Origin: an uncultured Verrucomicrobia subdivision 3 bacterium | Lineage (GTDB): Bacteria > Verrucomicrobiota > Verrucomicrobiia > Limisphaerales > UBA11358 | NCBI GenBank assembly: GCA_903870815.1 | Contig: CAIQEI010000048.1 | Span: forward strand, 1 to 40,597 | Reading direction: 5' to 3' | DNA length: 40,597 bases | In this document: positions 1 through 7,540 of the stretch, one piece after another | Layout of the letters: each line of letters begins with the position of its first letter | How positions within the stretch are numbered: position 1 is the first letter of the stretch | Position numbers and translations under genes: made by a program | Notes under the pieces: generated by a model | Databases searched by the model: none | Told to the model about the DNA's origin: nothing | Seen by the model: the letters and a program-made list of their open reading frames with translations, nothing else

Positions 1-1
1 A

Positions 2-301
2 CAGATGATGTTCACCAAATACATCGTGGTGGTGGACGCCGGCGTGAACGTCCACAACACCAGCGAAGTGCTGTTCCATCTCACGGCCAACACCGATCCG
101 CAGCGCGACAGCATCTTCACCAAAGGCCCGTCCGACGTGCTCGACCACGCGACGAGCGAAATCGCCAGCGGCAGTAAAATGGGCATTGACGCGACGAAGA
201 AAATTCCCGGCGAAGGTTTCAAACGCGCTTGGCCACCGCTCATCAAGATGGATGAAAGCGTGAAGGCGAAGGTGGAAAGGATTCTTAATCCGGCCAAATA
301 A
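2..301 (+). CDS. UbiD-family decarboxylase, C-terminal part (gene cut by window edge)
   Basis: Only the last 100 or so codons are in the window; the reading frame is open to the left edge. The peptide contains the conserved C-terminal signature of UbiD/menaquinone decarboxylases: a VVVDAGVNVH-like strand, 'NTDPQRDS', 'TKGPSDVLDHA', 'GSKMGIDATKK' and 'GFKRAWPP'. UbiD enzymes use prenylated FMN to decarboxylate aromatic or unsaturated acids, classically in ubiquinone or menaquinone synthesis; which substrate applies here cannot be told from this fragment. The stop codon is followed after 9 bp by the next gene on the same strand, so the two may be co-transcribed. Family assignment is firm and the pathway role is inferred. 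Confidence 0.9.
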   Translation, partial: QMMFTKYIVVVDAGVNVHNTSEVLFHLTANTDPQRDSIFTKGPSDVLDHATSEIASGSKMGIDATKKIPGEGFKRAWPPLIKMDESVKAKVERILNPAK

Positions 302-310
302 AAAACTGCG

Positions 311-1078
311 ATGACCAAAAAACACTGGCTCATTCTCGCCGCATTGCTCACGATCGGTGGCATCGGTGCGGCACTGATGCTCGCGGTGGCGCTCGGTTTT
401 TTTGCCGGCCACGAGTTGGCGGCGGGCGGCGACCCCGGTTTGCCGGTTTACACCATGGGACCACAATCGGCTTCATCGCATCCCGGATATTTCCACGATT
501 CGGTGACCGGCGGCGGCGAGGTTTACGTGAACGACTACGAGGAAGCCGGCCTCCAACTTACCTTTTCGGAACCGCAGACAGTCATCGGCCTCATGGGTTC
601 CATCAGTCCTGCGAAAGTCGGCGCCATCCCCGGCCAACCGGTTGCGGCCTATATCGCGGTGGATTGCGGCTCCGAGATGCCCGCGTATGTGCCTTACCGC
701 AACGTCAAGCAACCGCCGTTCGACTGGCGCACCGTCACGTTCCGCGAGATGACCGCACGGCAGCAATATAAATTCGGTCCGGTGGTCACCACCACCAACG
801 CCGCGCTCATGGCCGAAGTCGTCCGCCTTTTGCGCGACGGCACGCCGGTGGAGCTAAAACCGTTTCCATTCTCCGGCGCGACGAATCTCACCACCCTCAA
901 TCTGACCAGCGACCAACTGCCCGGCCTGCTGTTTTGCCCGCCACTTTGCTACTACGGCGACGGCAACCTCTATCTCGCCGAGAGTTTGATGGTGGATTTC
1001 AGCGTCAAGCCGCCACAGGTCCGCGCCCGCTGGATTCCCGCGAGCCCGCTGCTAACCCGATGGCTGAAAGGTTCATGA
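311..1078 (+). CDS. Membrane-anchored hypothetical protein
   Basis: A 255-residue protein that I do not recognise. It begins with two Lys and then one hydrophobic segment (about residues 6-32, rich in Leu, Ala and Gly), which could be a signal anchor. The rest is a hydrophilic, probably periplasmic domain with many Pro and Gly and a few Cys (a 'VDCGSEMP' stretch and a later 'CPPLC' pair). It starts 9 bp after the UbiD stop and its stop lies 99 bp before the likely start of the NRPS-like gene, so it may belong to a loose operon with either. No catalytic motif is visible. Confidence 0.7.
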   Translation: MTKKHWLILAALLTIGGIGAALMLAVALGFFAGHELAAGGDPGLPVYTMGPQSASSHPGYFHDSVTGGGEVYVNDYEEAGLQLTFSEPQTVIGLMGSISPAKVGAIPGQPVAAYIAVDCGSEMPAYVPYRNVKQPPFDWRTVTFREMTARQQYKFGPVVTTTNAALMAEVVRLLRDGTPVELKPFPFSGATNLTTLNLTSDQLPGLLFCPPLCYYGDGNLYLAESLMVDFSVKPPQVRARWIPASPLLTRWLKGS

Positions 1079-1177
1079 ACAAAAAAGAAAACAATAGTGG
1101 CAGCAATCTTGGTTAGAAGGTCGTTGTTGTTCAGTCAAATCTTAAGGGTGCTCCTTTGTATTGATACGGTCTTTCTG

Positions 1178-4123
1178 ATGGCTGAAAATACCGCTATCAC
1201 GGAGGCAGAATTATCAACCAGAATTTTAATTCGCCAACTCCAACCCGCGCGGGATAAAGTGTTTCCACGATTAATCCGGTTCCACAAAGAATACCTGTCA
1301 AAATATAAGGCAAAACCGTTGACTTTTATCGGGATTGAAGAAGATTATATAATTTCGTGGTGCCAATGCGCAAACCGGGTGATGAAATTGCGAATTAATT
1401 CAGAAGCTGGACCGCTCCTGCCTGCCGATGCGACCCAAGCCGGGTTCTTGACCGGATCGGTCACCGCCAGCGGCATTGTGCCATTGGAATGGTATGGGAG
1501 GGTGATTCCTTTTCCTCGTGAACGCACGGTGATGGATTATTTTCAGACCCTGGCTCGGTCGCAGCCGGCGGCGGTGGCGGTAAAGGATGGGGCGCGCCTC
1601 GTGACTTACGCGGAACTGGATCTGCTCTCCGACCGGGTGGTCAATGCCTTGCGCCAGCAAGGGCTCGCGCGGGAAGAACCGGTGGCCATCATGAAGCCGG
1701 CGGCGTGTGAATTTCTGGCCGCGGTGTTGGGCGTCCTCAAGGCGGGAGGAACTTATTTTCCGGTGGATGTGGATACGCCGACCAAGCGGCTGGAATTCCT
1801 TCTGAATGACAGTGTGAGCCGGCTGGTGTTGTCCGATGAGGCCGGCCGGGATCGTCTCCGTGAATGGCCCGGGAAAGTGCTGGATCTCGCTGAAGTATTG
1901 CGCCCGGACCGGGAGGTGGCGGACCCTCATCCCGGCGTGCCTGCTGATTCCAATCGCCGGGCCTACATCACCTACACTTCTGGTTCGACCGGCCAGCCCA
2001 AGGGCGTGGAGATCGAGCATCATGCCCTGACCAACCTCGTCTGTTATTACCACCGGCGGTTGAAACTCACGCCGCTGGACCGGGCCTCGATGCTGGCCTA
2101 TGTCGCATTTGACGCCTCGGTGGCGGATATCTGGCCGGTGCTTTGCGCGGGCGGAACCATCCTCATTCCGCCCAAAGGAATCCTACTGGATCCGGACAGC
2201 TTGATAGAATGGCTGGCGGCGGAGGAAATCACCCTGACTTTTGTGCCGACGGGCCTGGCGGAAATCCTGTTCGCGCGGCCGTGGCCAGAACGGATGAAGT
2301 TGCGTTTCCTGATCACCGGCGGCGACCGGTTGCGCGTTCGTCCTCCGGCCGGATTGCCTTTTGCCGTCATCAACGGCTACGGGCCGACCGAAAACACGGT
2401 GTTCAGCACCTGGTCGGTGGTGGCACCCGCGGACGGTTCCAACCAGCCGCCGCCCATCGGCCGGCCGCTGGATAACACCACGAGCTATGTGCTGGACGAG
2501 CAATTGCAACCCGTGCCCGTGAACGAGCCGGGCGAACTTTATCTCGGCGGCGAGCAGGTCGCCCGGGGCTACCTGGGACGTTCTGGTTTGACAGCCGAGC
2601 GGTTTGTAAACGACCCGTTTGCGGGTCGACCCGGCGCCCGGATGTATCGGACCGGCGACTGGGTGCGCTGGCTGGCGGACGGTGAGCTGGATTTTCTAGG
2701 CCGCCGCGACGGGCAGATTCAGATTCGCGGCCGGCGCGTGGAACTAGGGGAGATTGAAGCCGTCGCTTTCACGCACGGCCTGGTGCGGCAGGTCTGTTGT
2801 GTCCCGTGGCTGGATGAGGGCATGCCGTCCGGCGTCATTGCCCATATTGTTCCCGAAAAACCCGGCGCCGGGCTGGCGGACGAACTACGAACTTACCTGG
2901 CCGCGCGTTTACCGGACTACATGGTGCCTTCGGAATTCGTGCTGCACGAGGTCCTGCCGCTGACGCCGCAGGGCAAGCTGGATCGGGCCGCCTTGACGAA
3001 GCTGCCTGCGGCGAAATCAGCGTCGCCTCAAATCGCCAAGGATGAGGACGGACTGACCAAGGCGCTGGCCCGCCTCTGGCATTCCTTGCTGCCGGCGGCA
3101 CAAGATTCGCCCGCCGGCGCCACGTTCGCCACTTTGGGCGGCGATTCGTTGCTGGCCATCAAATTAATGCTCGGGGTCGAGGAAATTATCCGCCAGCGGC
3201 TGGAAGCTTCCGCCTTCCTGATTAATCCGACCTTAGCCGGATTGTGTGAGGCGGCCAGGAAACGTCTGGCTCAGGGCGAATTTGAACCGGTGCTGGCGAT
3301 TCGCATCGCGGGAACGCGGCCGCCCGTCTTCTGCCTTTACGGATACGACGGCGACATCGACGACTATTTTAATCTGGCGGAAGCGCTCGGCCCCGACCAG
3401 CCCGTCTACGGCATCCGGTCCCCCGCGCTCGTGGATTTGTCCCGGCTGCCGCCTTCGATGGAGGCGGCGGCGGCGGAAGTCGTGCGCTGGATCCGGAAAG
3501 TCCAGCCGCACGGTGCGCCGGCGCTGGTAGGATATTCCTGGGCCGGCCTGCTGGCGTTTGAAGTGGCGCGACAAATGTCAGATGCCGGGGGGATTCGTTG
3601 CTGCACGGTTTTGATCGGCACCCCGGCTCCCGTGCGGCCGGCCAACTTTTTTTTCCGTATCGTCCACTTCAGCCGGTATTTTCCCACCTGGCTCTGGCAC
3701 CTGGTTACCGATCGCCAGAACCGCCGGCAGCGATTGCTGCGCTGGCGGGAAATGGCCCGGGGCATGGAGCAGAGTCTGGTTCAAGCTCATTTACCCCTGG
3801 GCGGGCCGTCCACCCTGGCGCGCCACATGATCGGCCTCATGGAAAAATACCGGCCGCTTTCCATCCCGGACCTGGCGGTCGAGGTTTTCAGGGAACGCGA
3901 CGAATACAGTTCCCGGCCGCATCCCCTTCGCGCCTGGCTGACTCCGCACCTGTCGGACGGCGGCTGGAACCGCTGGACGCGCAGGCCCAATCACATTCAC
4001 TGGCTCGCGGGCGACCACGATAGCATCCTCCGGCAACCGGTCGTTGCCGACCTGGCGCAGACGCTGCGTCGCGCCCTCGATCATCACCAATCAGATTCGG
4101 GTGATGGCGAAGGCCGAGAATAG
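1178..4123 (+). CDS. NRPS-like enzyme: adenylation - carrier - thioesterase (A-PCP-TE)
   Basis: About 981 residues. The N-terminal ~115 residues match nothing I know. An adenylation domain follows: A3 'YTSGSTGQPKG' (from residue 266), A4 'FDASVADIWP', A5 'NGYGPTENTV', A7 'YRTGDWVRW', A8 'RGRRVELGEIE' and A10 'LTPQGKLDRA'. The carrier motif 'LGGDSLLAIK' puts phosphopantetheine on Ser657. A type I thioesterase ends the protein, with 'GYSWAG' (Ser787) and a late His (His947, 'GDHDS'). There is no condensation domain. Aligned by eye to GrsA the specificity residues read roughly D-A-A-T-I-G-G-V-F; the Asp in 'FDAS' fits an alpha-amino acid substrate. The frame is open up to a GTG at 1097; ATG 1178 is preferred, but neither start has a clear ribosome binding site. 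The product is unknown. Confidence 0.9.
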   Translation: MAENTAITEAELSTRILIRQLQPARDKVFPRLIRFHKEYLSKYKAKPLTFIGIEEDYIISWCQCANRVMKLRINSEAGPLLPADATQAGFLTGSVTASGIVPLEWYGRVIPFPRERTVMDYFQTLARSQPAAVAVKDGARLVTYAELDLLSDRVVNALRQQGLAREEPVAIMKPAACEFLAAVLGVLKAGGTYFPVDVDTPTKRLEFLLNDSVSRLVLSDEAGRDRLREWPGKVLDLAEVLRPDREVADPHPGVPADSNRRAYITYTSGSTGQPKGVEIEHHALTNLVCYYHRRLKLTPLDRASMLAYVAFDASVADIWPVLCAGGTILIPPKGILLDPDSLIEWLAAEEITLTFVPTGLAEILFARPWPERMKLRFLITGGDRLRVRPPAGLPFAVINGYGPTENTVFSTWSVVAPADGSNQPPPIGRPLDNTTSYVLDEQLQPVPVNEPGELYLGGEQVARGYLGRSGLTAERFVNDPFAGRPGARMYRTGDWVRWLADGELDFLGRRDGQIQIRGRRVELGEIEAVAFTHGLVRQVCCVPWLDEGMPSGVIAHIVPEKPGAGLADELRTYLAARLPDYMVPSEFVLHEVLPLTPQGKLDRAALTKLPAAKSASPQIAKDEDGLTKALARLWHSLLPAAQDSPAGATFATLGGDSLLAIKLMLGVEEIIRQRLEASAFLINPTLAGLCEAARKRLAQGEFEPVLAIRIAGTRPPVFCLYGYDGDIDDYFNLAEALGPDQPVYGIRSPALVDLSRLPPSMEAAAAEVVRWIRKVQPHGAPALVGYSWAGLLAFEVARQMSDAGGIRCCTVLIGTPAPVRPANFFFRIVHFSRYFPTWLWHLVTDRQNRRQRLLRWREMARGMEQSLVQAHLPLGGPSTLARHMIGLMEKYRPLSIPDLAVEVFRERDEYSSRPHPLRAWLTPHLSDGGWNRWTRRPNHIHWLAGDHDSILRQPVVADLAQTLRRALDHHQSDSGDGEGRE

Positions 4124-4181
4124 TTCGATTAATCGCCCCCGTAAAATACCGCTTGCATTACCATTCGAGTTGCGTTAATAC

Positions 4182-4197
4182 TTAACCATATGGTTAA
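4182..4197. promoter_or_regulatory. Perfect 16-bp palindrome over the arsR-type start codon (probable operator)
   Basis: TTAACCATATGGTTAA equals its own reverse complement and includes the ATG (4190) of the ArsR-type gene. Winged-helix repressors of this family bind such dyads as dimers. The position suggests the repressor blocks its own transcription or translation start and so controls the downstream SRPBCC cluster. This is inferred from sequence symmetry only. Confidence 0.6.
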
Positions 4198-4534
4198 CTG
4201 TTCGCCGCGATTCCTGAACCGCACGTTTGCCGCACTAGCCGACCCGACGCGACGCCGCATCCTGGAGCATCTGGCGCAGGGCGACCGCTGTGTCACCGAT
4301 CTGGCGCGGCCTTATGCCATGTCGCTGCCGGCGGTCTCGAAGCATTTGCGCATTCTGGAAAATGCCGGGCTGGTAAGTCGCCGCCGCCGAGGGCGCGTGC
4401 ATTCATTGAAACTGGAAGCCAAGCCGATGCAGCAGGCACAGGCGTGGATCGAGGAATACCGGAAATTTTGGGAAGAAAGCTTTGACCGATTGGACGAGTA
4501 TTTGAAACAACTACAAACCAAGGAGAAAAAATGA
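4190..4534 (+). CDS. ArsR/SmtB-family transcriptional repressor
   Basis: 114 residues, the usual size for this family. The winged-helix fold is recognisable: 'LADPTRRRILEHLAQGD', 'VTDLARPYAMSLPAVSKHL' (recognition helix), 'LENAGLVSRRRRGRVHSLKL' (wing). The metal-sensing CxC of classic ArsR/SmtB is absent (only one Cys in 'DRCVTDLA'), so it is probably not a metal sensor. It belongs to the subgroup commonly placed just before AHSA1/SRPBCC genes. Its stop overlaps the start of the next gene by 4 bp (ATGA), which indicates translational coupling. A palindrome covers its start codon. Confidence 0.9.
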   Translation: MVNCSPRFLNRTFAALADPTRRRILEHLAQGDRCVTDLARPYAMSLPAVSKHLRILENAGLVSRRRRGRVHSLKLEAKPMQQAQAWIEEYRKFWEESFDRLDEYLKQLQTKEKK

Positions 4535-5019
4535 GCACAACAACAACCATCAATGACAACAACATCAAACTTCAACTCACCCGCGTTTTCGACGCGCCGC
4601 GCGAACTAGTCTTCAAGGCGTGGACGGACGCGTCCCAATTCCAGCAGTGGTTCGGGGCGGCAGCGTGCGACGGAGGGGCGTTGCAATCGGTCAAGGTGGA
4701 CGCACGCGTCGGTGGTAAATATCGTCTCCAGGTGCGGCGCGCCGATGGCGAATACTTCACGACCGTAGGAACTTATCGCGAGGTGAAGCCGCCAGAACGC
4801 CTGGTCTTCACCTGGGCGTTTGAAAAGGACGGTAGCGGCGATGAATTCGGCGAGGTTGAATCGCCCGAAATGCTGGTGACGATCGAATTTCGCACACGCG
4901 GAAATCAAACTGAATTGACGCTGACGCACGAGAAATTTGGGTCCGTCGAAAGCCGCGACCGGCACCAAGATGGCTGGACGCGTTGCCTCAACGAACTGGG
5001 AAAATTCGTCGGAAAATAA
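4531..5019 (+). CDS. SRPBCC (AHSA1-type) domain protein
   Basis: 162 residues forming one START/Bet v1-like domain of the AHSA1 (activator of Hsp90 ATPase homologue 1) family: 'LTRVFDAPRELVFKAWTDASQFQQWFG' at the N-terminus, 'VGGKYRLQVRR', 'YREVKPPERLVFTWAFE' and the C-terminal 'DGWTRCLNELGKF'. These small hydrophobic-ligand-binding folds have no assigned catalytic role. In bacteria they often sit behind an ArsR-type regulator, as here. It overlaps that gene by 4 bp and ends 4 bp before the next AHSA1 gene, so the three form an operon. Confidence 0.88.
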   Translation: MSTTTTINDNNIKLQLTRVFDAPRELVFKAWTDASQFQQWFGAAACDGGALQSVKVDARVGGKYRLQVRRADGEYFTTVGTYREVKPPERLVFTWAFEKDGSGDEFGEVESPEMLVTIEFRTRGNQTELTLTHEKFGSVESRDRHQDGWTRCLNELGKFVGK

Positions 5020-5023
5020 AAAT

Positions 5024-5959
5024 ATGAGCGCGCAAACCGGAGGCGAAAATCTGGTCGGCAAGGAATATATCATCACGCGCGAATACGACGCGACGCGTGA
5101 ACTTGTCTGGCAGGCCTGCACCGAGGCCAAACAACTGGCGCAATGGTGGGGGCCGCGCGGTTTCAGCGCGCCGGTCTGTGAATGGGACGCGCAGCCGGGC
5201 AACACGATTTACGTCGTTATGCGCGCGCCCAACGGAATGGATTTTCCCATGGGCGGGAAATTTCACGAAGTTGTGGCGCCGGAGAAATTGGTGACGACCA
5301 CAGGCGCGCTGGATGAAAAAGGCAATTTGATGTTTGAATTTCATCACACGCTGACTTTGGTCGGGCAGCCCGATGGTAAAACTACACTCACGATGCGTTC
5401 GCGGCTCCTCAACGTGTTCTCGCCCGAAGCATTCAAATACGTTGGTGGATTCGAGGCCGGCATGACGCAAAGTTTGGAGCGGCTTGGAGAACTTGTTTCC
5501 AGCACGACCGACCGCGAGATTGTGATCACGCGCGAGTTCGCCGCGCCGCGCGAACTGGTCTGGGAGGCGATGACGAATCCGAAACACGTCGTGAACTGGT
5601 GGGGGCCGCGCGGCTTTAGCACCACCATTGAGACGATGGATTTCCGCGTCGGCGGGATTTGGAAACACGTCATGCGTGGGCCGGACGGCGTGAATTATCC
5701 GAACCACAGCGTGTTCAAGGAAATCGTAACGCCGGAGTGCATCGTGTTTTCGCAAGGCGGCCGGCGCGAAGGCGGACCGGGCGTGAGTTTTGTGTCCACC
5801 TGGTCTTTCGAGAAACTGGCCGCAGACAAAACGCGCGTAACCATTCGCATGGTTTTCCCGTCGGCATCGGAGCGCGATTTGGTTGTGAAGGAATTCGGTG
5901 CGATCGAAGGCGGCAAACAGACGTTGGAAAGACTTGGCGAATATTTGGTGAAAATGTAA
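5024..5959 (+). CDS. Tandem double-domain SRPBCC (AHSA1-type) protein
   Basis: 311 residues made of two complete AHSA1-like domains in series. Domain 1 (about 15-155) begins 'ITREYDATRELVWQACTEAK' and has 'QWWGPRGFSAP'. Domain 2 (about 165-310) begins 'ITREFAAPRELVWEAMTNPK' and has 'NWWGPRGFSTT'. Each ends with the family's 'LERLGE' helix, so the gene looks like an internal duplication. The start at 5024 is chosen because it lies 4 bp after the previous stop and the domain follows it directly; the frame is open further upstream but only inside the preceding gene. Function is unknown beyond a ligand-binding fold. Confidence 0.87.
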   Translation: MSAQTGGENLVGKEYIITREYDATRELVWQACTEAKQLAQWWGPRGFSAPVCEWDAQPGNTIYVVMRAPNGMDFPMGGKFHEVVAPEKLVTTTGALDEKGNLMFEFHHTLTLVGQPDGKTTLTMRSRLLNVFSPEAFKYVGGFEAGMTQSLERLGELVSSTTDREIVITREFAAPRELVWEAMTNPKHVVNWWGPRGFSTTIETMDFRVGGIWKHVMRGPDGVNYPNHSVFKEIVTPECIVFSQGGRREGGPGVSFVSTWSFEKLAADKTRVTIRMVFPSASERDLVVKEFGAIEGGKQTLERLGEYLVKM

Positions 5960-5970
5960 CCTTGCGCGCC

Positions 5971-6357
5971 ATGAAAAAATATCTGCCTTGCATCGCTGGC
6001 GTGTTACTGGGGCTTTGCTTCCTGATGGCGAGCATCCCGGTTTTGTTCAACCTCGTCAAAATCCCATCGCTGCCCGAAGGCACGCCGGCCTGGCATTTCA
6101 TGCAGGCGTTTGTCCCGACGGGCTATATCAGGTTTGTGAAAATGTTCGAGTTTGTCGGAGGCATCGTCGTGATGATTCCGCGTTTGCGAAACATCGGACT
6201 GCTGCTGCTCGGCCCGGTCATCGTGAACATCATCGCGTTCCACGTCCTGGTCGATGACCCGAAACATCTGGTCAATCCGATCCTGGACATAATCATCGCC
6301 TGTGCCCTGTATCTCCTCTGGGACGCCCGGAAAAAATTCTCCGGCCTGCTAAATTAA
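5971..6357 (+). CDS. DoxX-like small membrane protein
   Basis: 128 residues with four predicted hydrophobic helices: about 5-28, 50-70 (around 'GYIRFVKMFEFVGGIVVMI'), 72-92 ('LLLLGPVIVNIIAFHV') and 100-118. Size, helix layout and the 'FVGGIVVMIPR' segment fit the DoxX/SURF4-like family, whose role is poorly defined. The start at 5971 follows the previous stop by 11 bp. The gene sits inside the SRPBCC cluster, an arrangement common for this family, and is probably co-transcribed. Confidence 0.72.
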   Translation: MKKYLPCIAGVLLGLCFLMASIPVLFNLVKIPSLPEGTPAWHFMQAFVPTGYIRFVKMFEFVGGIVVMIPRLRNIGLLLLGPVIVNIIAFHVLVDDPKHLVNPILDIIIACALYLLWDARKKFSGLLN

Positions 6358-6377
6358 AATAATAAAAAAGGAAATTT

Positions 6378-6905
6378 ATGCTGCCGATTCTGCTCGCGCT
6401 CGCGTTCATCGCCATAATCATTTTCGTCGTCATCGCCGGGCGACCGGATGAATTCATCGTCACACGTTCGATAAAGATCTCCGCCCCGCCGGAAAAAGTC
6501 TTCCCGCACGTCAACGACCTGCACCAATGGGAGGCGTGGTCGCCGTGGGCCAAGCTAGACCCGAATGCCAAGAATTCATTTGCCGGCCCGGATTCCGGCC
6601 CGGGCGCGGCGATGTCGTGGGACGGCAACAAAAAAATCGGTGCGGGACGCAGGACGATCACCGGGAGCACGGTCAATGAACAGATCCGGTTTAAATTGGA
6701 ATTTATAAGACCGTTCCAGGCCACCAATATCGCCGAATTCACCTTCAAACCGGAAAGTAATGAAACCGTCTTGACGTGGAGCATGTCCGGCAGAAACAAT
6801 TTTTTCATCAAGGCATTCGGCCTGTTTATGAACTGCGACCAGATGATCGGCGGCGATTTTGAAAAGGGATTGGCCACGATGAAATCCGTGGCGGAAGCCG
6901 TCTGA
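6378..6905 (+). CDS. Membrane-anchored SRPBCC (polyketide cyclase-like) protein
   Basis: 175 residues. The first ~20 form a hydrophobic anchor ('LPILLALAFIAIIIFVVIAG'). The remainder is an SRPBCC domain: 'VTRSIKISAPPEKVFPHVNDLHQWEAW', 'PWAKLDPN', 'GPGAAMSWDGN', 'TWSMSGRNNFFIKAF' and 'DFEKGLATMK'. A run of AT-rich sequence with AAGGAAA (about 6368-6374) lies just before the ATG and probably serves as ribosome binding site. It is the fourth SRPBCC domain of the cluster and the only one tied to a membrane, which suggests it works at the inner membrane surface or in the periplasm. Confidence 0.85.
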   Translation: MLPILLALAFIAIIIFVVIAGRPDEFIVTRSIKISAPPEKVFPHVNDLHQWEAWSPWAKLDPNAKNSFAGPDSGPGAAMSWDGNKKIGAGRRTITGSTVNEQIRFKLEFIRPFQATNIAEFTFKPESNETVLTWSMSGRNNFFIKAFGLFMNCDQMIGGDFEKGLATMKSVAEAV

Positions 6906-7006
6906 ACAAATTAAATCGGCGCATCGCCGCCTTTGTGGTGGTCGCGAACTATGCTATGCTAACAAATGCTGGGGCGAATTCCCGTTCCAGCCAGCGAAAG
7001 AAAATT

Positions 7007-7432
7007 ATGAAACGCAAAGCATCGGCGGTCTGGCAGGGCGATTTGAAAAGCGGAAAGGGTACCATCTCCACCGCGAGCGGCACCCTCAAGGGGGCGCAAT
7101 ACTCATTCGGCACCCGGTTTGAAAACGGCGTCGGCACGAACCCGGAGGAGCTCATCGCGGCGGCACACGCAGGCTGCTTCTCAATGGCTTTCTCGGCGGA
7201 GCTCGGCAAGGTCGGCTTCACCCCGGCAGCCATCCACACGACCGCGACCATCACGATGGAAAAAACCGACGCGGGCTTTAGCGTCACGGAATCGCATCTG
7301 GACATGACCGCGAAAATTCCCGGCATTGACGCGGAAAAATTTCTCGCCATCGCAAACGGCGCGAAGGCCGGCTGCCCGATCTCTCGCCTGCTCAATGCCA
7401 AAATCTCGCTCGACGCGAAACTGGAAGCGTAG
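7007..7432 (+). CDS. OsmC/Ohr-family protein (thiol peroxidase-like)
   Basis: 141 residues. OsmC-family proteins reduce organic hydroperoxides with a pair of Cys. Here these are seen in 'AAHAGCFSMAFS' (about residue 58) and 'KAGCPISRLL' (about 122). The N-terminal 'SAVWQGDLKSGKGTIST' and 'GVGTNPEELIAAAHA' are typical. The start at 7007 is preferred because the conserved domain begins there; the open frame before it has no match. It lies about 100 bp after the SRPBCC cluster on the same strand, so it may have its own promoter. A hairpin follows the stop. Confidence 0.85.
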   Translation: MKRKASAVWQGDLKSGKGTISTASGTLKGAQYSFGTRFENGVGTNPEELIAAAHAGCFSMAFSAELGKVGFTPAAIHTTATITMEKTDAGFSVTESHLDMTAKIPGIDAEKFLAIANGAKAGCPISRLLNAKISLDAKLEA

Positions 7433-7438
7433 GCGGAA

Positions 7439-7457
7439 TGCGCCAGCACTTGGCGCA
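7439..7457. terminator. Hairpin between convergent genes, possible terminator
   Basis: TGCGCCA-GCACT-TGGCGCA is a perfect 7-bp stem with a 5-nt loop. It lies 6 bp after the OsmC-like stop and between two convergent genes. No T-run follows, so a Rho-independent role is uncertain. Confidence 0.4.
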
Positions 7458-7540
7458 GCCCGGTATTTGCGCACCCGCCGGTAAAATTTCAAACGTCCGA
7501 GCGGCTTACGTTGCTGCGCCCCGTACGGGCACCTTCCGGT

